Source: Roseicella sp. DB1501
Lineage (GTDB): Bacteria > Pseudomonadota > Alphaproteobacteria > Acetobacterales > Acetobacteraceae
Assembly (NCBI RefSeq): GCF_013112485.1
Contig: NZ_JABFHG010000001.1
Location: 186,001 to 250,000, forward strand
Reading direction: 5' to 3'
Length of the DNA: 64,000 nucleotides
Below are positions 15,763 through 23,976 of this stretch, one piece after another. The notes under the pieces were generated by a model, which had not been told where the DNA came from, did not search any database, and saw only the letters and a list, made by a program, of their open reading frames with translations. How positions within the stretch are numbered: the first letter of the stretch is position 1; every line of letters begins with the position of its first letter. The position numbers and the translations under genes are program-made.

Positions 15763-16904
15763 GCACGCATATCCATCTCTGGCCGGCGCAGCAGCGCGTC
15801 CGCACCGGCCCCGTCGCCGAGGCGCTGCCGCCCGAGCTCGGCGATTGCCGCCGGGTGCTGCTGGCGACCACGCGCTCCCTGGCGCGGAGCCGGATCGCCG
15901 AGGCGGTGCGCGCCGCCATCGGCGACAGGCTCGTCGGCGAGTTCGCCGCCATGCGCGCGCATTCCCCGGTCGAGGACGTGCTGGCGCTGGCCGGGCTGCT
16001 GCGCGAGAGCGGCGCCGAGCGGGTGGTGGCGCTCGGCGGCGGCAGCGTCATCGACGGCAGCAAGGTGGCCTGTCGCGCCCTCTGGGCCGGCGTCGCCGAC
16101 CGGGCGGGGCTGCTCGGCCTCGCCGTCTCGCGCGGCGCCGAGGCGGAGGGCTGGGATGCCAGGGAGCCGAGCCCGCGCATCGTGGCGGTGCCGACCACCC
16201 TCTCGGCCGCCGAATTCGCCCCGCATGCCGGCTATACCGATCTCGAGGCCGGGCGGAAGCTGCGGGCGGTGCAGGCGAGCCAGGTGCCGCGCGCCGTGGT
16301 GCTCGACCCGGCGGCGACGCTCGAGACGCCGGCCGAGCTGCTGCTCTCCTCCGGCATCCGCGCCGTCGACCATGCGGTGGAGCGCCTCTGCGCCCGGGTC
16401 CGGGCGCCCTTCTCGGATGCCGTCTCCCGCCAGGCGCTGACCATGCTGGCCGAGGCGCTGCCGGCGATCCGGCGCGACCCGGCCGACCTGGCGGCGCGCT
16501 CGGCGGCGCAGCAGGCGATGTGGCTCTCCATCATGGGCGGCTGGTCCGGCGTGCCGACCGGCGCCAGCCATGGCATCGGCTACATCCTCGGCGGGGCGCG
16601 CGGCGTGCCGCACGGCATCACCTCCTGCCTCGGCCTGCCGGCGGTGATGCAGTGGAACGAGCCGGTGAACGCGGCGCAGCAGCGGGAGGTCGCCGCCATC
16701 CTCGGCGGCGGCAGCGGACATGAGGCGCTGCGACGCTTCATCCGCGGCCTCGGCCTGCCGACGACGCTCGCCGAGGTCGGCATCGCCGAGGCGGAGATCG
16801 AGGGCCTCGCCGCCCGCTGGGATGGCGGGCCGCCGATCGCCACCAATCCGCGGCCGGTCCAGGGCACGGAGGATGTGGCGGCGATCCTGCGGCTGATGCG
16901 CTGA
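15759..16904 (+). CDS. Iron-containing alcohol dehydrogenase / maleylacetate reductase-like
   Basis: 381 residues. Type III Fe-ADH fold: GGGSVIDGSK for the nucleotide site, VPTTLSAAEFAPHAGYTD, a metal-site helix with SSGIRAVDHAVE, and the ligand-bearing GASHGIGYILGGARGVPHG. The protein is close to maleylacetate reductases, which feed ring-cleavage products into 3-oxoadipate, but it could act on another 2-oxo or hydroxy acid. Its start overlaps the Bug receptor stop by four bases, so an acid taken up or sensed by the receptor may be its substrate or a precursor (inference). Confidence 0.85.
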   Translation: MSTHIHLWPAQQRVRTGPVAEALPPELGDCRRVLLATTRSLARSRIAEAVRAAIGDRLVGEFAAMRAHSPVEDVLALAGLLRESGAERVVALGGGSVIDGSKVACRALWAGVADRAGLLGLAVSRGAEAEGWDAREPSPRIVAVPTTLSAAEFAPHAGYTDLEAGRKLRAVQASQVPRAVVLDPAATLETPAELLLSSGIRAVDHAVERLCARVRAPFSDAVSRQALTMLAEALPAIRRDPADLAARSAAQQAMWLSIMGGWSGVPTGASHGIGYILGGARGVPHGITSCLGLPAVMQWNEPVNAAQQREVAAILGGGSGHEALRRFIRGLGLPTTLAEVGIAEAEIEGLAARWDGGPPIATNPRPVQGTEDVAAILRLMR

Positions 16905-17228
16905 GAGGACGGCGCGGCGCCGGAACGCGTCGCCGAAGCGAAGCCTGGCAGGCGACGGAGGTCCTCGCCGCTGACGCCATTGACGCCGGGCAGCGGCTGC
17001 CACGTCGTGCGGGAAGCGGGCGAGGACATCACCCGGCCAGCCGCGGCCGTGACTATCCGTGCCGGCAGCCGACCGGCATGCGAAACGGAACCGGAAATTT
17101 CATTTGAAGCGCTGCGGGCCGCGGCACCATCAAAAGTCATACAAAGAAAAATTCAACTACCGGTCGCCATTCCAGCCCGCTGCATGACTGCCAACCCGCC
17201 GGCATTTCCCGTTTCTTGAAGGAACGCA
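16905..17228. other. Intergenic region before the 344-aa putative regulator
   Basis: 324 bases without a convincing gene. A 79-codon frame at 16980-17219 has no ribosome site or family features. The last 130 bases are much richer in A/T (for example GGAAATTTCATTTGAAG and ACAAAGAAAAATTCAAC), which suggests a promoter for the gene at 17229. I cannot assign exact boxes. TGAAGGAACGCA just before the ATG is its ribosome site. Confidence 0.4.
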
Positions 17229-18263
17229 ATGGCTGTAACCTACGGCCCCAGGCGTATCCCGCTGGCAGAATTTCGATGGGACACGGCGCAGGCCCCGGGC
17301 TCCGCGACGCGGATGCCCGAAGAAGGCCACGAGGGCACCGTCACCGCATCCAAAGGATCGGTCCGCATGAGCGCCGAGACGCATCCGACCCCGCAGGCCG
17401 TCCTCCTCATGCGAGCGCATCCCGAGCTGCCGGCCGCCATCCGGCGGCTGCTGCAGGCGCTGATCGGGGCCTATAGCCGCAACAGCGTCTGGAACCGCGT
17501 CTTCAGCGACCGGGGACGCTTCATGGGCAGCCTCGCCGCCTTCTACCTGCATCTCTGTCCCGATGGCGGGACGGGGCAGCAGGGGCTTACCCTCGGCCGG
17601 TTCCAGGCGCTCTGCCTGGATATCGGCCTCTGCAGCCGCGGCCGGGCGCGCGCCCTGCTCATCCTGCTGCAGGTCACCGGCTACATCGCCGCCGATCCCG
17701 GCCCGGTGGCGGATCGCCGGCAACGCCGCTTCGTCCCGACCCAGCGGCTGACCGAGTTGCAGCACCAGCGCTGGAGCCAGCAATTCGCGGCCATGACCGC
17801 CCTCGTGCCGCATGCGCGCACGGCGCATGCGGCCTGCGGCAGGGCCGATTTCGCCGCGGCCTTCCTCGGCGAGATGGCCCGCTGCTACCGGGCCGGCTTC
17901 CGCCTCCTGCATTACGCGCCGGAACTGGCGCAGCTGGTGGAGCGGAATGCCGGGCTGCTCGTGGCCTCGAGCCTGATCCTCGCCGCGCCGGACGAGCTGC
18001 CGGAGGATGGCGCTGCCGTTCCCGTCTCGATCTCGGCCCTGGCGTCGCGCTTCGGCATCGCCCGGGCGCATGCGCGCGGCCTGCTCGAGCATCTGGCGGA
18101 GGCCGAGCTGATCCGGCGCGCGCCGGGCCGGGACACCGTCCTCGTCCTGCCGGATCTCGCGCGCAGCCTGCACGGCTTCTACGCCGCCTGCTTCGCGCTG
18201 CTGGCCCATGGCGCCGCGGTCGCCCTGCGGGAGATCGATGCCGAAGCCGGCCTCGTCCCGTAG
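17229..18263 (+). CDS. Putative winged-helix DNA-binding protein, family not recognised
   Basis: 344 residues. I do not recognise the family. Two regions look like helix-turn-helix folds: about 115-155 (LTLGRFQALCLDIGLCSRGRARALLILLQVTGYI) and about 270-305 (ISALASRFGIARAHARGLLEHLAEAELIRRAPG), the second a good winged helix. The first 50 residues are polar and unlike the rest. Met47 (17367) would be a shorter start, but AAGGAA before 17229 supports the longer one. No membrane segments. A 'two-wHTH' transcription factor with a central all-helical part is a reasonable reading; its targets are unknown. It stands alone. Confidence 0.6.
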   Translation: MAVTYGPRRIPLAEFRWDTAQAPGSATRMPEEGHEGTVTASKGSVRMSAETHPTPQAVLLMRAHPELPAAIRRLLQALIGAYSRNSVWNRVFSDRGRFMGSLAAFYLHLCPDGGTGQQGLTLGRFQALCLDIGLCSRGRARALLILLQVTGYIAADPGPVADRRQRRFVPTQRLTELQHQRWSQQFAAMTALVPHARTAHAACGRADFAAAFLGEMARCYRAGFRLLHYAPELAQLVERNAGLLVASSLILAAPDELPEDGAAVPVSISALASRFGIARAHARGLLEHLAEAELIRRAPGRDTVLVLPDLARSLHGFYAACFALLAHGAAVALREIDAEAGLVP

Positions 18264-18453
18264 CGCCTCGGCATGGCCGGCAGGCGCATCCCCCCTTGCG
18301 CATCCGGCGCGACCGGCGCGAGCATCGCGGGCAACCGGGGCCGGGGCGGGCCGCGACCGCGCGACACCGCTCCGCAAGCAGGAAGGGACGGCAACGGGAG
18401 GTCGAAGCCCGCTGCCAGGCCGCCATCGACCCCGGCAGAGGAGGACGGACCCA

Positions 18454-19569
18454 ATGGAATTCGGCTATTTCTCCATGCCCTCCCACCCGCCGGAGCGGGG
18501 CCTGAAGGAGGGGCATGACTGGGACCTCCAGACCATCCGCTGGCTCGACGAGCTCGGCTTCTCCGAGGTCTGGATCGGCGAGCACCACACCGCGCCCTGG
18601 GAGCCGCATCCGGCGCCCGACCTGCTGCTGGCCCAGGCGATGATGGAGACCAGCCGCATCCGCCTTGGCCCCGGCGGCTTCCTGCTGCCCTACCACCACC
18701 CGGCCGAGCTGGCGAACCGCGTCGCCATGCTCGACCATCTCTCGAAAGGCCGGCTGAATTTCGGCATCGCGGCGAGCGGCCTGCCGAGCGACTGGGCGAT
18801 GTTCAACGTGGACGGCATGTCCGGCGCCAACCGCGAGATGACGCGCGAGGCGCTCGACATCATCCTGAAGCTCTGGACCTCGGAGACGCCCTTCCACTTC
18901 GAGGGCAAGTACTGGAAGGTCGACAGGCCGGACACGATGTTCGGCTTCCTCAAGCCGCATCTGAAACCGCTGCAGGCGCCGCATCCGCCGATCGGCGTCG
19001 CCGGCCTCTCGAAGAATTCCGACACGCTGAAGATGGCGGGCGAGCACGGCTTCCTGCCGATGAGCCTCAACCTCAACCCGGGCTATGTGAAGAGCCACTG
19101 GGAGAGCGTCGAGGCCGGGGCCCGCAAGGGCGGCCGCACGGCGGATCGCCGCGACTGGCGGCTGGTGCGCGAGATCTTCGTCGCCGAGACGGACGAGGAG
19201 GCGTGGCGGCTCTCGGTCGGCGGCATGATGGGCCGGATGATGGGCGAGTACTTCCTGCCGCTGCTGGCGAATTTCGGCTTCAAGGAATACCTCAAGCACA
19301 GTCCCGAGGTGCCGGACAGCGACGTGACGGTGGAGTATTGCGCGAAGCGGAACTGGCTGGTCGGCTCGCCGGCGACCGTCGCCGAGAAGCTGGAGCGGAT
19401 CTACGAGGATGTCGGCGGCTTCGGCCAGCTCCTCGTCTTCGGCTTCGACTATGTCGAGAACCCGCAGGCCTGGCGGAACTCGCTGCGGCTGATCCAGGAG
19501 GAGGTGGCGCCGCGGGTGAAGCACCTGGTGCCGAAGCCGGCCGCCGGCTCGCTCGCCGCGGCGCAATAA
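18454..19569 (+). CDS. LLM class flavin-dependent oxidoreductase (luciferase-like)
   Basis: 371 residues. Bacterial luciferase-like monooxygenase of the F2 or FMN group: WLDELGFSEVWIGEHH, LGPGGFLLPYHHPAELANRVAMLDHLSKGRLNFGIAASG, and ALDIILKLWTSE. Similar proteins are called limonene 1,2-monooxygenases or alkanesulfonate-type enzymes. It needs reduced flavin from a reductase. The ATG at 18454 follows GAGGAGGACGG. A 190-base leader precedes it, with the block GACACCGCTCCGCAAGCAG, which closely matches a block upstream of the gene at 24983. Confidence 0.88.
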   Translation: MEFGYFSMPSHPPERGLKEGHDWDLQTIRWLDELGFSEVWIGEHHTAPWEPHPAPDLLLAQAMMETSRIRLGPGGFLLPYHHPAELANRVAMLDHLSKGRLNFGIAASGLPSDWAMFNVDGMSGANREMTREALDIILKLWTSETPFHFEGKYWKVDRPDTMFGFLKPHLKPLQAPHPPIGVAGLSKNSDTLKMAGEHGFLPMSLNLNPGYVKSHWESVEAGARKGGRTADRRDWRLVREIFVAETDEEAWRLSVGGMMGRMMGEYFLPLLANFGFKEYLKHSPEVPDSDVTVEYCAKRNWLVGSPATVAEKLERIYEDVGGFGQLLVFGFDYVENPQAWRNSLRLIQEEVAPRVKHLVPKPAAGSLAAAQ

Positions 19570-19658
19570 GCCGCGGCGCAGTAACGAGAAGACCGGGCGG
19601 AGGCGGCGACCCATCGCCGCCGCTTGCCTTGGCGGGGCGCTTCACCCATAGAACGGTC

Positions 19659-19862
19659 ATGCGCCTCGCCAGCCTCTGCCTCCTGCTCCTCGCCCTCAGC
19701 GCCTGCGGCCCTGGGGGGCTGCAGCCGGGCGCCCGGTATTCCGGCGTGCCGGACACCATCATCGGCGATGCCCAGCGCAACCGCGCCATGGGCACGATCA
19801 GCAGCGAGGGGACCGTCTGGTCCAAGCAGCAGGGCTACCTGACCACGCCGAGCCCGCGATAG
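19659..19862 (+). CDS. Small lipoprotein, 67 aa
   Basis: A signal peptide with lipobox LALSAC (Cys16) is followed by about 50 mature residues: GPGGLQPGARYSGVPDTIIG, DAQRNRAMGTISSEG, TVWSKQQGYLTTPSPR. I know no family. It probably sits on the periplasmic face of a membrane. It begins 90 bases after the LLM gene and ends 66 bases before the dioxygenase gene. Ribosome site weak. Its coding-like codon usage and lipobox make it likely real. Confidence 0.65.
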   Translation: MRLASLCLLLLALSACGPGGLQPGARYSGVPDTIIGDAQRNRAMGTISSEGTVWSKQQGYLTTPSPR

Positions 19863-19927
19863 CGCCCGGTCGGGCGCTTGACCACCCGCGGGGCCTGACG
19901 GAGTCTGCCGCTCCGGAGGAGACGGCC

Positions 19928-20809
19928 ATGCGGATCACACCCAACAATGCCGGGCTCGGCGCGCGCATCGAGGGCATCGACCTCGCGCAGCCGCTTGGGG
20001 AGGACGGCTTCCGTACCTTGCTGCGGGCGCTCGGCCGGTACGGCGTGCTCTGCTTCCCGGGCCAGGAGCTGGACGCGCCGCAACTCTCCGCCTTCGGCAG
20101 TCGCTTCGGCGAGCTGGAGGTGAACGTCGCCAACATGTTCCACGCCCCCGGCCATCCGGAGGTGATGATCCTCTCCAACATGAAGGACGCGGCGGGCCAG
20201 CCGATCGGCCTGCACGATGCCGGCCAGGGCTGGCACACCGACATGTCCTATTCCCGCGAGATCGCGCTGGCGAACGCGCTGCACGCGAAGCAGGTGCCGA
20301 TGCGCGACGGCCGCCCGCTCGGCGATACGCAGTTCCGCAACATGCACGCCGCCTATGACGACCTGCCGGCCGAGATCGTGCAGCGGCTGGAAGGCCGGGT
20401 GGCGATCCACGACTTCGGCAAGTTCTGGGACGTCATGCGCACCCGCCCCGGCAGCATCCGCAAGCCGCTGACGCCGGAGCAACGGGCGAAGAAGCCGCCG
20501 GTGCCGCAGCCGATCCTCCGCACCCATCCGATCACCGGGCGGCGCGTGCTCTACTGCAACCCCGGCTATGCGGTGCGGATCGAGGGGCTGGAGCCGGCCG
20601 AGAGCGACGCCATGCTGGAATACCTGTTCCGCCACCAGGCGCAGGCGAAATACCTCTACAGCCATGCCTGGCGGCCGGGCGACCTGCTGATCTGGGACAA
20701 TATCGGCACGGTCCACAACGCCAAGGCCGATTACGGGCCGGAGGAGCACCGCTACATCCTGCGGGTGCAGGCGATGGCGACGCGCGACTACGCGGCGCTG
20801 GCCGCCTGA
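19928..20809 (+). CDS. TauD/TfdA family Fe(II)/2-oxoglutarate dioxygenase
   Basis: 293 residues. The iron ligands are His and Asp in GWHTDMSY and the distal His in WDNIGTVHNA; the 2-oxoglutarate-binding Arg is in the RYILRVQ end. The N-terminal GLGARIEGIDLAQPL is typical of TauD/TfdA. The family hydroxylates sulfonates, aryloxyacetates, quaternary amines and related compounds; the substrate is not predictable. It is first in an operon with an FAH-family hydrolase (1 base apart) and a Bug receptor (ATGA overlap). ATG at 19928 follows GGAGGAGACGG. Confidence 0.92.
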   Translation: MRITPNNAGLGARIEGIDLAQPLGEDGFRTLLRALGRYGVLCFPGQELDAPQLSAFGSRFGELEVNVANMFHAPGHPEVMILSNMKDAAGQPIGLHDAGQGWHTDMSYSREIALANALHAKQVPMRDGRPLGDTQFRNMHAAYDDLPAEIVQRLEGRVAIHDFGKFWDVMRTRPGSIRKPLTPEQRAKKPPVPQPILRTHPITGRRVLYCNPGYAVRIEGLEPAESDAMLEYLFRHQAQAKYLYSHAWRPGDLLIWDNIGTVHNAKADYGPEEHRYILRVQAMATRDYAALAA

Positions 20810-20810
20810 G

Positions 20811-21737
20811 ATGAAGCTGGCGAGCTTCGAGGCCGAGGGCGCCCGGCAGATCGGCGCCGTGCTCGGCGATGCGGTGGTGGCGTTCCAGCCGGCGCTGGAT
20901 GCGGCGAGGGCGGCGGCCGGCGAGCCGCGGCAGGCGCTGCCCGCCGACATGCGCGGGCTGCTCGCGTCCGGCGAGGCGGCGATGGCCGCGGCGGCGCGCG
21001 CCCTCGCCTTCGCGGCGCGGCCGGGGAATGCCGCGCTGCGCCGCCCCCTCGCCGCGGTGCGGCTGCTGGCGCCGCTGCAGCCGGGCAAGATCCTCGGCGT
21101 CGGCCGCAATTACGCCGATCATGCGAAGGAGGTGGGCGGGCCGAAGCTCGCCGCGCCGCGCATCTTCCTCAAGCCGACCTCCTCGGTCAGCGGCCCGGGC
21201 GATGTGGTGCGCATCCCGCCCGCGGCGCTGAAGCCGGACTGGGAGGTGGAACTCGGCGTCGTCATCGGCCAGCCGGCCTGGCAGGTCGAGGAGGGCGCGG
21301 CGCTCGACCATGTCGCCGGCTACACGGTGCTGAACGACCTGACCGACCGGGCGCTGCAATTCGACCACCCGATCGGCATGACCAGCTTCGGCAAGGGGTT
21401 GGACGGCTTCTGCCCGATGGGCCCCTGGATCGCCACGCCGGAGGAGGTGGGCGAGCCCTGGGCGCTCGACCTCCGCTGCACGCTGAACGGCGAGGAGGTG
21501 CAGCACGGCAACACGCGCGACCTCATCTTCCCGGTCGCCACGCTGATCACCTGGCTCAGCCGCTTCGTCACGCTGCAGCCAGGCGACGTGATCGCCACCG
21601 GCACGCCCGCCGGGGTCGGGCATTTCCGCGACCCGCCGCGCTACCTGAAGCCCGGCGACCGGCTGCGGCTGGAGGTGGAGAAGGTCGGCGTGCTCGAGCA
21701 CGGCATCGGCGGGCATGAAACGGGGGACGCGGCATGA
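20811..21737 (+). CDS. Fumarylacetoacetate hydrolase (FAH) family protein
   Basis: 308 residues. FAH core: KILGVGRNYADHAKE, PRIFLKPTSSVSGPGDVVRIP, WEVELGVVIG with the metal-binding Glu residues, VLNDLTDRALQ, KGLDGFCPMGPWI and GDVIATGTPAGVGHFRDP. Proteins of this type hydrolyse or decarboxylate acylpyruvates, or hydrate 2-oxo-pent-4-enoates, with Mg. It is the middle gene of the dioxygenase-FAH-Bug unit, starting one base after the dioxygenase stop, so it may process a 2,4-diketo acid made upstream (inference). Confidence 0.92.
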   Translation: MKLASFEAEGARQIGAVLGDAVVAFQPALDAARAAAGEPRQALPADMRGLLASGEAAMAAAARALAFAARPGNAALRRPLAAVRLLAPLQPGKILGVGRNYADHAKEVGGPKLAAPRIFLKPTSSVSGPGDVVRIPPAALKPDWEVELGVVIGQPAWQVEEGAALDHVAGYTVLNDLTDRALQFDHPIGMTSFGKGLDGFCPMGPWIATPEEVGEPWALDLRCTLNGEEVQHGNTRDLIFPVATLITWLSRFVTLQPGDVIATGTPAGVGHFRDPPRYLKPGDRLRLEVEKVGVLEHGIGGHETGDAA

Positions 21738-22732
21738 GGCGCCGCAGCCTCGGTGGCCTCCTGGCCGGCGGCCTCGCCGCGCCCCTTCTCGGCGCCGCCG
21801 CGGCGGAACCGCGGGCGCCGGGAACCGACTATCCCAACCGCCCGGTGCGGATCATCGTGGCGCTCGCCCCCGGCGGCAATGCCGACCTGAACGCGCGGCT
21901 GGTGGCGGGCCAGCTCTCGGCCCAGCTCGGCCAGCAATTCGTGGTGGAGAACCGGCCGAGCGGCGGCGGCACCGTCGCCTTCGAGACGCTCGCGGCGACG
22001 CCGCCCGATGGCTACACGCTGCTGGTCGGCGCGCTCGGCTCGCACACGCTGAATGTCGGCCTCTATGGCGACCGGTTGCGGGTGCATCCGCTGACCGGCG
22101 TCGACCATGTCACCATCAGCAGCCATTCGCCGATCGCCGTCGCGGTGCATCCCTCGCTCGGCGTCGGCACCCTGGCGGAGTTCCGGGCGCTGCTCGCCGC
22201 CAATCCCGGCAAGTACGATTACGGCTCCTCCGGCAACGGCACCACCGGGCACATCGCCGGCGCCATGCTGGTGCAGCTGCTCGGCGTGCAGGCGCAGCAC
22301 GTGCCCTATCGCGGCTCGGCCGCCGCCTTCGCCGACCTCGCCGCCGGCCGCACCGCCTTCCAGGCCGACACCATCTCCTTCCTCTCCGAGCATTTCCGCA
22401 GCGGCGAGGTGCGCGGCCTCGTCATCGCCACCCCCGAGCGCTCGCCCATGGCGCCGGAGGTGCCGACCAGCGCCGAGGCCGGCCTGCCGGCCTACCAGGC
22501 GACGACCTGGACGCCCTGGAGCGCGACGCTCGGCACGCCGCTGGTCATCCGGCAATTCCTCTATGAGCAGATCGCCGCGGCGCTGCGCGTGCCGGCGGTG
22601 CGCGACCGGCTGCTGCAGCTCGGCAACACCATCCCCGAGGGCATGACGCCGGAGCGGACGCGCGCCTTCATCGCCGGCGAGATCGAGCGCTGGGTGCCGC
22701 TGGTCCAGGCGAGCGGCGCGCGGGTGGATTGA
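21734..22732 (+). CDS. Bug-family tripartite tricarboxylate receptor
   Basis: 332 residues with an Arg-rich, hydrophobic N-terminal signal (MRRRSLGGLLAGGLAAPLLGAAAAE). Family motifs: YPNRPVRIIVALAPGGNADLNARLVAGQL, FVVENRPSGGGTVAFE, YDYGSSGNGTTGHIAGAML, HVPYRGSAAAFADLAAGRTAF. Periplasmic carboxylate receptor. It overlaps the FAH gene by four bases and so belongs to the same catabolic unit, probably binding its substrate. No membrane components are in the window. Confidence 0.93.
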   Translation: MRRRSLGGLLAGGLAAPLLGAAAAEPRAPGTDYPNRPVRIIVALAPGGNADLNARLVAGQLSAQLGQQFVVENRPSGGGTVAFETLAATPPDGYTLLVGALGSHTLNVGLYGDRLRVHPLTGVDHVTISSHSPIAVAVHPSLGVGTLAEFRALLAANPGKYDYGSSGNGTTGHIAGAMLVQLLGVQAQHVPYRGSAAAFADLAAGRTAFQADTISFLSEHFRSGEVRGLVIATPERSPMAPEVPTSAEAGLPAYQATTWTPWSATLGTPLVIRQFLYEQIAAALRVPAVRDRLLQLGNTIPEGMTPERTRAFIAGEIERWVPLVQASGARVD

Positions 22733-22760
22733 GGCCAGCCCCTACCGGCGGAAGCGTGAC

Positions 22761-22788
22761 TTGATTTCGTGTGGATAAATGGTAATCT
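22761..22788 (+). promoter_or_regulatory. Candidate sigma-70 promoter upstream of the rnk pair
   Basis: TTGATT at 22761-22766 and TAATCT at 22783-22788 with a 16-base spacer, in a locally AT-rich patch that stands out in this GC-rich sequence. It lies 200 bases before the first rnk-like gene. The following leader contains a 21-codon frame from 22799 that I do not call. Confidence 0.4.
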
Positions 22789-22991
22789 CTCTTTCATCAT
22801 GTGGCTCAGCGCGACCTTCCGACGCCGCCTTGCGCATGCGGGAAGCCTGATCGCGGGCAACTAGCCCCGGGCCGGCCGCAGCGCGCCGCCGCGTCTCCGA
22901 ACCCGGGGTTCCCCCTCTCCCAGCAACAGCAGCCGCCTGCGGCCCGCCCCCTCGGCGCGGCCGCGCGGCGCCTTGGAAGGGCGCACCGGTC

Positions 22992-23516
22992 ATGCCGACC
23001 CGTACCAACCACCTGCACCACCACCCGCCATCGGCCGCCACGGCCCCCGTCGTGCCGGGCATCACCGCCGGCCTCCGCGACGAGCCCGACGCCGCGCCGG
23101 TCCTGGCCTCGCGCGACTATTCCCGCCTGAAGGCCCTGGCGCATCACCGGCTCGGCCTCGCGGATCCGGTCGGCCGGATGCTGGCCGAGAAGCTCGGCGC
23201 CTGCCACGTCCTGCCTCCGGAGGCGGTGCCGGCCTCTGTCGCCGTCCTCGGCGCGCGGCTGATCCTCGCCCTCCCCGGCCGCGGGGTGGAATCCCGGGTG
23301 CTGGCGATGCCGGAGGAGCATGCCTCGGGCGGCTGGACCCTGCCCGTCTCCGCGCCGCTCGGCGCCGCGCTGCTCGGCGCCGCCGCTGGGCACCGGATGG
23401 AGGTGGTGGAGCGCGACGGGCGCCGCCGGACCGTGCATCTCCTGGCGGTGGACCGCTCCTCCGACCTGCCGCGCCGGACGCGTCCCGCGCCGGGCCGGGA
23501 AGGAACATGGGCATGA
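22992..23516 (+). CDS. Rnk/GreA C-terminal-domain protein, first of a tandem pair
   Basis: 174 residues. Residues about 40-155 match the nucleoside diphosphate kinase regulator (Rnk) fold: ASRDYSRLKALAHHRL, VLPPEAVPASVAVLGARLILA, and WTLPVSAPLGAALLGAAAGHRMEVVERDGRRRTVHLLAVD, a GreA/GreB-C-type FKBP-like domain. The first 38 residues, with a histidine-rich patch (NHLHHHPP), look disordered. Rnk proteins bind RNA polymerase near the secondary channel. The sequence is more diverged than its neighbour: the usual SVLSPVGxALLGL is LPVSAPLGAALLGA. It overlaps the next gene by 10 bases. Confidence 0.78.
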   Translation: MPTRTNHLHHHPPSAATAPVVPGITAGLRDEPDAAPVLASRDYSRLKALAHHRLGLADPVGRMLAEKLGACHVLPPEAVPASVAVLGARLILALPGRGVESRVLAMPEEHASGGWTLPVSAPLGAALLGAAAGHRMEVVERDGRRRTVHLLAVDRSSDLPRRTRPAPGREGTWA

Positions 23517-23959
23517 CGGCGGAATCGGAAGCGGTGGCCCAGCGCCCGCCCCTGCTGCTCTCCGTGGCGGATCACGACCGGCTGGTCGCGCTGGCCGGGA
23601 TCATGGCGCGGCGCAACCCGCTGCTCTCCCGGCTGCTGCTGGAGGAGGCCGACCGCGCCGAGCTGGTTCCGGCCGGGGAATTGCCCGCGGGCACCGTCGG
23701 CCTCGGCTCGCAGGTCGAGTTCCGCGACACGGCGGCGGGCGAGACGCGCCGGGTGCAGCTCGTGCTGCCGGGCGAGGCCGATATCGCCGCCGGCCGCATC
23801 TCGGTCCTGTCGCTGGTCGGAGCCGGGCTGATCGGGTTGTCGGAAGGGCAATCCATCGAATGGCCGACCCAGGACGGGCGGCTGCGGCGCCTCACCGTGC
23901 TGCATGTCGAGGCGCTGCAGCCGGGGACGGTGCCCCCCAACCCGCCGCCCCTCGCCTGA
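23507..23959 (+). CDS. rnk: Nucleoside diphosphate kinase regulator (Rnk-like)
   Basis: 150 residues. A canonical Rnk: LSVADHDRLVALAGIMARRNPLLSRLLLEEADRAELV, LGSQVEFRDTAAGETRRVQLVLPGEADIAAGRISVLSLVGAGLIGLSEGQSIEWPTQDGRLRRLTVL. It contains an N-terminal short coiled-coil remnant and a C-terminal FKBP-like domain. It likely modulates RNA polymerase. ATG at 23507 has GGGAAGGAAC upstream. It follows a diverged paralogue directly and is followed at 17 bases by a HemD-like gene. Confidence 0.88.
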   Translation: MGMTAESEAVAQRPPLLLSVADHDRLVALAGIMARRNPLLSRLLLEEADRAELVPAGELPAGTVGLGSQVEFRDTAAGETRRVQLVLPGEADIAAGRISVLSLVGAGLIGLSEGQSIEWPTQDGRLRRLTVLHVEALQPGTVPPNPPPLA

Positions 23960-23976
23960 GCCGGGACGCGGCGGCG

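Noticed and set aside
22799-22864. 21-codon frame MWLSATFRRRLAHAGSLIAG...
   Set aside because: Too short to support and no Shine-Dalgarno sequence.
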